Source: JAAZNO01 sp012798275 (GTDB taxonomy: Bacteria > Chloroflexota > Anaerolineae > B4-G1 > SLSP01). Taken from it: 10,620 nt of DNA. The stretch is taken from NCBI GenBank assembly GCA_035347995.1, contig DAOPQD010000099.1, positions 1 to 10,620 of the forward strand. The letters are read 5' to 3'. Made by a program: the position numbers and the translations under genes. The notes beneath the pieces were generated by a model. That model searched no databases and was not told the origin of the DNA. It worked only from the letters and a program-made list of their open reading frames with translations. Of the stretch, positions 5,605 to 10,620 are shown in pieces. Each line of letters starts with the position of its first letter. Position 1 is the stretch's first letter.

Positions 5605-8600
5605 ATGACAACGTTCACGCACCTGCACGTCCATTCGCGCTACACGCTGTTGGGCGCGACCCCCTCGGTTGAGGAGCTCGCCGCACGCGCCGCCGCGGAG
5701 GGGCTGACGCATCTGGCGCTCACCGATACGCTCGCGCTCTACGGCGCGGTCGCTTTTGCCCGGGCCTGTCGCCCCGTGAACGTGCAGCCCATCATCGGTA
5801 TGACCCTGCCCCTCGCCTGGCCCGCCGACTTGTTGCCGCTTCCAGACGGCGAGGCGCCCGGCCTGCTGGTGCTGCTGGCCACCGGCCCCGAGGGCTACCG
5901 TTCCCTGTGCCGCATCTCCTCGCTGGCGCAGGGCAGCCCTGACCGCGAGGCTTTCTTCCGTCACGGCGTGCCGTTGACGGATTTGCGCGAGGCCACGGCC
6001 GGCCTGATCGCCCTTTCGGGGGGGCGGCGCGGCTGGATCGAACGCTGCCTCCGCGCGGAGGCCGAGCCGCTGGCGCATCGCATCGCCGCGCGGTTGGCAG
6101 GTCTCTTCGAGGAGGACTTCTACCTGAGCCTGGAGCTGCACGGCGCGGCGGACGAGGCCGTCGCCCGGGAAGTGAGCCGGTTGGGGGCGCGGTTGGGCGT
6201 GGCGACGGTCGCCGTGCAGCCCGTCTACAGTCTCACGCCGGAGGATAAGCCACGGCTGCGCTTTTTGGCGGCGATTCGCTGTAACTGCCCGCTCGAAGCG
6301 GTCTCGCCGGAGGCCCTGCCCGACGGCGGCGTCGCTGCGGTGGAGGATCACTGGCTCTCCCCGACGGAGGTGACGCAGCGCTTCGCCGCCTTCCCCGAAG
6401 CGGTGGCGCGCGCGGGGACGTTGGCCGCGGCCTGCGTCGAGGCGTTGCCCACCGGCGCGCGGATCTGGCCCGCATGTTCCCTTCCGGCGGGATTATCGCC
6501 CGAAGCGGCCCTGGTCGAAGGGGCGCGCGCTGGTTTCGCGGCGCGTTTTGGCGCCTCGGCCCCTCCGGCGGGCCGCGCTCGCCTGGAGCGGGAGCTCGAA
6601 GTCATCTGCCATCAGGGCTACGCCCCTCTCTTTTTGGTCGTTGCCGACATCGTGCGCTACGCTCGCGAGCGCGAGATTCCCGTGAGCACGCGGGGCAGCG
6701 TGGCGAATTCGCTCGTGGCGTATTGTCTGGGCATCACCACGGTGGATCCCCTCGCTCACGCGCTGCTCTTCGAGCGCTTCCTCAGCCCGGCGCGGCGCGA
6801 TCCGCCCGACATTGACCTGGATTTCTGCAGTCGCCGCCGCGATGAGGTGCTCGACTACGTCCGCATCACGTATGGCGCTGACCAGGTGGCGTTGGTGGGC
6901 GCGCTGAGCACGCTGCAGCTGCGGTCGGCGGCACGCGAGGCCGCGAAGGCTTATGGACTGGACGAGGGCGCGCTCAAACGACTGCTGGCGGCCTTGCCGC
7001 GCTCCTTCCATCCCCGCTGGCGGCCTGACGCGCGCACGCCGGAAGAGGTGCTCGCGGCCATCGAGGAGCCGCGCCTGCGTGAGGTGGCTCGCGCCGCTTA
7101 CAGCATCACCGATTTCCCCGACCATCTCAGCGTTCACGCGGGCGGTATCGTCATCACCCCCGGCCCGTTGACCGATTACCTGCCGCTGCAGTGGTCGCCC
7201 AAGGGCTTTCTGGTGACGCAATTCGATCACGGCGATGTCGAAGCCCTCGGCGTCGCCAAGATGGACTTGCTGGGCGTGCGCGCTCTGACGGTGCTCAGCG
7301 ATGCGGCAGAACTGGTACGTCGCGATAGCGACCCCGCCTTTCGTCTCACGGAAATCCCCCTCGATGATCCGGCGACGGCGGCGTTGCTGGCGCGGGGTGA
7401 CACGATCGGCGTCTTCCAGTGTGATTCCGAAGGCGCGCGGCGCACTTTGTGCAAGTTGCGGGCTCAAACCATCGCCGATCTGGCGATGGCCAACGCCTTC
7501 TTCAAGCCCGGCCCGGCGACGGGCGGCATGGCGGAGGCGTTCGTGCGCCGCTATCGGGGCGAGGAGCGCGTGACGTACCTGCATCCGGCGCTCAAGCCGA
7601 TATTGGAGCCGACCCGGGGCGTGTTGATCTTCCAGGAGCAAATCCTGCGGGTAGCGACGGAGATCGCCGGGTTGAGCTGGGCGCAGGCGGATCATCTTCG
7701 ACGGGGGATGAGCAAGATGAACCCGGAGGCGATGGCTCAGATGCAGCGGGATTTTGAGGCTGGCTGTCAGCGTCCGCCGCCCGACGGCCCGGGGTTGAGC
7801 ACGGAGCAGGCGCGGCGCCTGTGGCAGCAGGTCGAGGTCTTTGCCGGGTATGGTTTCAATCAGGGGCACGCCACGGCCTACGCCGACGTGAGTTACCGTT
7901 CGGCCTACCTCAAGACGCACTGGCCGGCCGCTTTTTTCTGCGCTCGCCTGCAGGATTGGGGAGGCTATCACCATCCGGCGGTCTACATGGCGGAGGCCGT
8001 GCGCTGGGGTGTTGCGGTGCGCCCGCCGCACGTGAACGCGAGCGCCGGACGTCCGGTGCTCGCCTGGGAAGCCGGGCACCCCGTGATCTGGCTGGGTCTG
8101 CGGCTGATTTCCGATTTACGGGGACGTTCGCTGGGGGCGCTGCTGACGGCGCGCCAGGACGGTCCTTTCGTGGATTTGCGGGATGTGCTGGCGCGTGTTC
8201 CCCTGCAGGAACTGGAGGTCCTGCACCTGATTCGGGCGGGGGCGCTCGATGGGCTGGGGTCGAGTCGCGCCGCGTTGCTGGCGGAGCTGCGCGAGATTCG
8301 TCGCGGGGGCAGCGCGCGCCAATTGCCGCTCCTGATGCTGGAGAGCGACGTCGCGCCGGAGACGCTGGCGCAGCGTCTGGCGTGGGAGCGCGCGGTGATG
8401 GGGTATCCGCTCGCTACTTTGCAAGCGTGGCTGCCGCAGCTGCGTGCGGCGCACGGAAACGCGCTGCCGCTCGCGGACCTGGCCGAACGGCAGCGCGCTC
8501 ACATGCTGGGGGTGCGCCTTCCCGGCTGGAGTCGCGGGCCGGACTTTTTCCTCTGGGACGGCGCGACCTGGCTGCTGGCGAAACTCCCCCCCAAACAACC

Positions 8601-8703
8601 GCTCCCGCCCGCGTGGGAACCGCTCCTCATCACCGGCGTGCGTCAGACCGACGGGTGGGGTATGACCTGGCTGCAGATGGAGACGTGGCAGGCCGAACCG
8701 TGA
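5605..8703 (+). CDS. dnaE: DNA polymerase III alpha-subunit family protein (DnaE2/ImuC-sized) with degenerate PHP domain
   Basis: This 1032-residue C-family polymerase is nearer in length to DnaE2/ImuC-type proteins than to a replicative DnaE1 of about 1160. The catalytic aspartates are intact: D404 and D406 in PDIDLDF (401-407) and D554 in KMDLLG. The fingers and tandem helix-hairpin-helix regions are recognisable (FNQGHATAYA; PHVNAS onward). The N-terminal PHP domain keeps HLHVHS (6-11), but the usual TDH reads TDT (T42), the Glu of IIGCE reads T67, and the DxH before LTPED reads P206-V-Y208. Proofreading by this domain is thus unlikely. The nucleotide-binding GRGS reads TRGS (T362). A QLPLL stretch (906-910) after the helix-hairpin-helix region may bind the sliding clamp. 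The C-terminal OB-like region is short and the tau-binding domain appears absent. No imuB or imuA lies beside it, so a role in translesion synthesis is inference. Confidence 0.88.
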   Translation: MTTFTHLHVHSRYTLLGATPSVEELAARAAAEGLTHLALTDTLALYGAVAFARACRPVNVQPIIGMTLPLAWPADLLPLPDGEAPGLLVLLATGPEGYRSLCRISSLAQGSPDREAFFRHGVPLTDLREATAGLIALSGGRRGWIERCLRAEAEPLAHRIAARLAGLFEEDFYLSLELHGAADEAVAREVSRLGARLGVATVAVQPVYSLTPEDKPRLRFLAAIRCNCPLEAVSPEALPDGGVAAVEDHWLSPTEVTQRFAAFPEAVARAGTLAAACVEALPTGARIWPACSLPAGLSPEAALVEGARAGFAARFGASAPPAGRARLERELEVICHQGYAPLFLVVADIVRYAREREIPVSTRGSVANSLVAYCLGITTVDPLAHALLFERFLSPARRDPPDIDLDFCSRRRDEVLDYVRITYGADQVALVGALSTLQLRSAAREAAKAYGLDEGALKRLLAALPRSFHPRWRPDARTPEEVLAAIEEPRLREVARAAYSITDFPDHLSVHAGGIVITPGPLTDYLPLQWSPKGFLVTQFDHGDVEALGVAKMDLLGVRALTVLSDAAELVRRDSDPAFRLTEIPLDDPATAALLARGDTIGVFQCDSEGARRTLCKLRAQTIADLAMANAFFKPGPATGGMAEAFVRRYRGEERVTYLHPALKPILEPTRGVLIFQEQILRVATEIAGLSWAQADHLRRGMSKMNPEAMAQMQRDFEAGCQRPPPDGPGLSTEQARRLWQQVEVFAGYGFNQGHATAYADVSYRSAYLKTHWPAAFFCARLQDWGGYHHPAVYMAEAVRWGVAVRPPHVNASAGRPVLAWEAGHPVIWLGLRLISDLRGRSLGALLTARQDGPFVDLRDVLARVPLQELEVLHLIRAGALDGLGSSRAALLAELREIRRGGSARQLPLLMLESDVAPETLAQRLAWERAVMGYPLATLQAWLPQLRAAHGNALPLADLAERQRAHMLGVRLPGWSRGPDFFLWDGATWLLAKLPPKQPLPPAWEPLLITGVRQTDGWGMTWLQMETWQAEP

Positions 8704-8727
8704 ACTGTGAGAAGTGAACCGTGAGAC
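8700..8727 (+). repeat. Heptamer array GTGANNN overlapping the dnaE stop codon
   Basis: Four heptamers, GTGAACT, GTGAGAA, GTGAACC and GTGAGAC, start at 8700, 8707, 8714 and 8721. The first contains the dnaE TGA stop (8701-8703), and the preceding CCGAACC may be a decayed unit within the coding sequence. This is another spacer filled by a short-word array. Confidence 0.6.
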
Positions 8728-8729
8728 GG

Positions 8730-8770
8730 CTTCCTCCTCCCTACTCCCCTACTTCCTGCTTCTCCCTTTC
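8730..8770 (+). other. Polypyrimidine tract between convergent genes
   Basis: Of 41 bases between the heptamer array and the end of the HUMPS gene, all but two A and one G are C or T. The spacer separates convergent dnaE and HUMPS genes. There is no hairpin plus T tract for either, so the mode of termination is unclear. A composition-driven structure such as a triplex is conceivable but unsupported. Confidence 0.45.
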
Positions 8771-9434
8771 ACGCCAACTCCGCCAGATATTGCTCCACGA
8801 TTTGCGGCACGTTGCCGGTGGTCGGAATGCCTGTCCACTCATCGTTGGGATGTACCAGATTCACCACGACCAGCGCGGCCCCGTTGAAGACGGCGCTGCG
8901 GGCCTCTCTGAGATCAATCCCCCCGGCGGCGGCGATGAAAATGTCATATTTGCTCCGCAGCCGGTTGATGTGGCGGTACTGGATCATTTTCCCGCGGGTG
9001 GACTCCTCGTCCCGCCCACGGTGCAGCACCACGACGTCGGGAGGATGTTTGAGCGGGCGCACGACTTTCAGCGGATCCTGCACGCCGATCATGTCCACCA
9101 TGGAGATCATTCCCAGTGTGGTGCACTGAGCGATGAAAAGATCGAGGGTCTCCGTGGGGGAGCTGCCCAGCGCGGTGACCGCTGTAGCGCCTGCGGCCCG
9201 CGCCATTTCTACCTCTCCCACGGCGCCATCGGCGATCTTGAGATCCGCGACGATATGCCCTTGCCATAGCGTGCGCATCGTGCGGATGCCCTTCATCCCC
9301 TCGCGTTTAAGGAAGGGCGTCCCCGCCTCGATCAGCAGGCGCTCCGTGAGCCGCAGGCGCGGCAGGAGCCGGGCAACCAGCGCGGTATCGTAGTTGAAGG
9401 CGAGCTGCACATACCGGAGATTGTTGTCGAGCAT
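8769..9434 (-). CDS. HUMPS-family protein: 3-hexulose-6-phosphate synthase / 3-keto-L-gulonate-6-phosphate decarboxylase type
   Basis: This 221-residue protein belongs to the orotidine-5'-phosphate decarboxylase superfamily, HUMPS branch. Its TIM-barrel signature DxKxxD is present as DLKIAD (D64, K66, D69). IEAGTP (35-40) supplies the expected metal-ligand Glu (E36), H138 in LHRGRDE aligns with the conserved family His, and AAGGID (169-174) is the phosphate-binding loop. Family members either join formaldehyde and ribulose 5-phosphate (or run in reverse to supply ribulose 5-phosphate), or decarboxylate 3-keto-L-gulonate 6-phosphate. The residues visible here do not choose between these. The C-terminal segment VNLVHPNDEW is unlike the usual GRAIT end. 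No partner hexuloisomerase (PHI) is in the window. It starts 9 bp after the SPFH gene stop, with a weak AAGG site overlapping that stop, so the two are probably cotranscribed. Confidence 0.82.
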   Translation of the reverse strand: MLDNNLRYVQLAFNYDTALVARLLPRLRLTERLLIEAGTPFLKREGMKGIRTMRTLWQGHIVADLKIADGAVGEVEMARAAGATAVTALGSSPTETLDLFIAQCTTLGMISMVDMIGVQDPLKVVRPLKHPPDVVVLHRGRDEESTRGKMIQYRHINRLRSKYDIFIAAAGGIDLREARSAVFNGAALVVVNLVHPNDEWTGIPTTGNVPQIVEQYLAELA

Positions 9435-9443
9435 CGCTCTGCC

Positions 9444-10205
9444 TTATTCTTGGGGCGTCACGGCCTTCAGCGCCTGCCCCACCTCCGACGGGACAAAGAG
9501 CACGATTTTCTCCGAGGGGTCGGCGGCGATGTCGCGGAGCGTTTGCAGCGTGCGGAGATGCAGCGCTGCCGGGCTGCCCGCGAGGTTGTCGGCGGCCTGC
9601 CGCAGGTTCTCCGAAGCGGCGAGCTCTCCCTGCGAGGCGATGATCATGGCGCGGCGCTCGCGTTCGGCTTCCGCCTGCTTGGCCATGGCGCGCTTCATCT
9701 CGGCGGGCAGTTCCACTTCCTGGATCTTGATGGATTCCACATCCACGCCCCAACCACTGGTTTCCGTGTCCACGATCTCGCGGATGCTGTCGGCGATCTT
9801 CTCGCGCTCGGTCAGCACGAAGTCCATCTCCGCATTGCCGATGACGTCGCGGAGTGCTGCCTGCGTGTACTGTCGCACGGCGAAGGCATAGTCCTCGATC
9901 TTGATGATGACGGCTTCGGGATCCATGACCTTAAAGTACACCACGGCATTGACGAGCATGGGGATGTTGTCGCGGGTCATGACTTCCTGGCGGGGGATGT
10001 CCGCCGTCTTGATGCGCATGTCCACTTTGCGCATGGTTTGAATGATGGGGATGACAAACGTCAGCCCCGGCTCGCGGGTGCCGATGTATTTGCCGAGTTG
10101 GAAGACCACGCCACGCTCGTATTGGTAGATGACGCGGATCCCGCGCAACACCAGGATGATCACGATGGGAAGCAAAATCCAGCCAAGGATGACAAGAAAG
10201 CCCAT
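9444..10205 (-). CDS. SPFH-domain membrane protein, slipin/stomatin type
   Basis: This 253-residue protein has one N-terminal hydrophobic segment (about 2-20), then the SPFH core with QYERGVVFQLGKY (28-40), PGLTFVIPIIQ (46-56), RQEVMTRDN (72-80) and VNAVVYFKV (85-93). A charged helical stretch (about 165-210) is likely to form the coiled coil used in oligomerisation. Such proteins form large rings or microdomains at the membrane. Bacterial and archaeal slipins usually sit beside an NfeD-family gene, but here the downstream partner is the HUMPS enzyme instead. I start at 10205, where AAAGGAGA lies upstream on the minus strand. The frame could extend to 10346, but the added residues precede the membrane segment and lack a ribosome-binding site. 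Function beyond membrane scaffolding cannot be read from the sequence. Confidence 0.9.
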   Translation of the reverse strand: MGFLVILGWILLPIVIILVLRGIRVIYQYERGVVFQLGKYIGTREPGLTFVIPIIQTMRKVDMRIKTADIPRQEVMTRDNIPMLVNAVVYFKVMDPEAVIIKIEDYAFAVRQYTQAALRDVIGNAEMDFVLTEREKIADSIREIVDTETSGWGVDVESIKIQEVELPAEMKRAMAKQAEAERERRAMIIASQGELAASENLRQAADNLAGSPAALHLRTLQTLRDIAADPSEKIVLFVPSEVGQALKAVTPQE

Positions 10206-10413
10206 ATGCAATTTCTCCTTTGCACTGAGGATGGATAGACCGCGCCAGCGTGCGCCCTCATCGGCAGCCCGCGACGCCTGAAACAATTCTATTATACACC
10301 TGGATTTCGTGGCCGACCACCATTTTGGATTTGTCTGACCCCACATCCGTGTTACACTATCCTGGCTTTTGGGCTGCGCGTTATCGGAGATGAGAAGGCG
10401 CCGCCGTCAAAGA
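10206..10413. other. Non-coding upstream region of the SPFH gene
   Basis: No supported gene lies here, nor in the whole stretch from 10206 to the window end. The part next to SPFH is its 5' leader with the ribosome-binding site. A minus-strand TATAAT lies at 10291-10296. On the plus strand TTGTCT (10328-10333) and TACACT (10350-10355) lie 16 bases apart and could form a weak rightward promoter; nothing in the window is an evident target. Confidence 0.5.
10291..10296 (-). promoter_or_regulatory. Candidate -10 element for the SPFH-HUMPS pair
   Basis: On the minus strand a perfect TATAAT lies in an A/T-rich patch about 85 bases upstream of the SPFH ATG. At a 17-base spacing the -35 region reads TGGTCG, matching the consensus at only three of six positions, so the promoter is supported mainly by its -10 and its position. 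Confidence 0.35.
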
Positions 10414-10568
10414 ATGTGAGGCGTGAGCTGTGAGTCGTGAGCAGAGGCTGTGACGGCTCACGGGTCGGCTGGGGATTCCATCTCCAGCCTGACACGAGCC
10501 AACCGCGCTGAAGCGCGTTGTTTGAGGACGTAGCAGCCCTGGGGGCAAGGAATTTCTGATCTTATTCG
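10414..10568 (-). repeat. Composite intergenic repeat, copy B (inverted relative to copy A)
   Basis: Read on the minus strand this repeats the order of copy A: a 79-bp block (10568-10490) with the GC palindrome at 10501-10520, then a 21-bp block, then four CTCACNN heptamers (10441-10414). It differs by an extra 23 bases (10467-10489) between the first two blocks. Those bases form a hairpin: arms GGCTGGGGAT and ATCTCCAGCC pair over ten positions with one G-U around a TCC loop. The main palindrome is less perfect than in copy A, with a 5-bp core stem and flanking mismatches. No transposase is associated. The last 52 bases of the window, beyond this copy, show nothing recognisable. Confidence 0.8.
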
Positions 10569-10620
10569 GCCCTTGTGCTAGATGTTAGGGAAAGCCAGAG
10601 CCTTGATTTGTAATACATCC

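Noticed and set aside
6493..8079. Long (528-codon) minus-strand frame opposite dnaE
   Set aside because: The polymerase motifs on the plus strand are unambiguous. The antisense product is Arg/His-rich, as expected from composition, and shows no domain.
8721..9269. Plus-strand frame opposite the HUMPS gene
   Set aside because: The minus strand encodes a conserved catalytic signature (DLKIAD), and the plus-strand frame shows no family feature.
10328..10345. Insertion-sequence end suggested by TGACCCCAC
   Set aside because: It is too short to be informative, and there is no matching inverted end, target duplication or transposase.
10206..10346. Longer SPFH start adding 47 residues
   Set aside because: The extension would place hydrophilic sequence before the membrane segment, crosses a TATAAT-like element and lacks a ribosome-binding site. 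AAAGGAGA supports 10205.

Overview
The window is a GC-rich bacterial chromosome segment of central carbon metabolism, broken by one 100-base assembly gap and rich in short intergenic repeats. Seven protein genes are supported: uxaC (142-1521, -), a PfkB-family sugar kinase that is probably a 2-keto-3-deoxygluconate kinase (2093-3175, +), mgsA (3217-3783, +), pgi (3841-5490, +), a DnaE-family polymerase (5605-8703, +), a HUMPS-family decarboxylase/aldolase (8769-9434, -) and an SPFH/slipin membrane protein (9444-10205, -). No RNA gene, CRISPR array, transposase or phage gene was seen. A Chloroflexota-type bacterium (Anaerolineae or a relative) is my best guess, from general resemblance of the proteins and the repeat-rich spacers. 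That is inference only: there is no rRNA or other marker here.

Layout: uxaC and the kinase operon diverge across a spacer (1522-2092) that holds a 12-bp tandem repeat interrupted by the gap, one copy of a composite repeat, a promoter and short word arrays. Kinase, mgsA and pgi run in the same direction with strong Shine-Dalgarno sites and 41-bp and 57-bp spacers, so they look like one operon; a candidate terminator follows pgi. dnaE has its own promoter-like sequence placed so that the transcript would be leaderless. dnaE converges on the SPFH-HUMPS pair, whose two genes lie 9 bp apart on the other strand. The last 415 bases hold no gene, but contain a second, inverted copy of the composite repeat.

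Metabolic reading (inference): UxaC starts hexuronate breakdown and the kinase could phosphorylate the 2-keto-3-deoxygluconate that this route yields. MgsA drains dihydroxyacetone phosphate when sugar phosphates accumulate, PGI joins the glucose and fructose 6-phosphate pools, and a HUMPS enzyme could supply ribulose 5-phosphate from hexulose 6-phosphate or decarboxylate a keto-gulonate phosphate. The intermediate uronate genes (uxuA, uxuB, eda) are not in the window.

The genes are mostly ordinary. The less ordinary content is the repeat layer: an inverted pair of modular repeats flanking the 8.5-kb kinase-to-SPFH segment, one copy carrying an extra 23-bp hairpin, and in-register arrays of 7- or 8-bp words in nearly every spacer. 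The DnaE protein is also unusual: its PHP domain has lost several metal ligands while the polymerase active site is intact.
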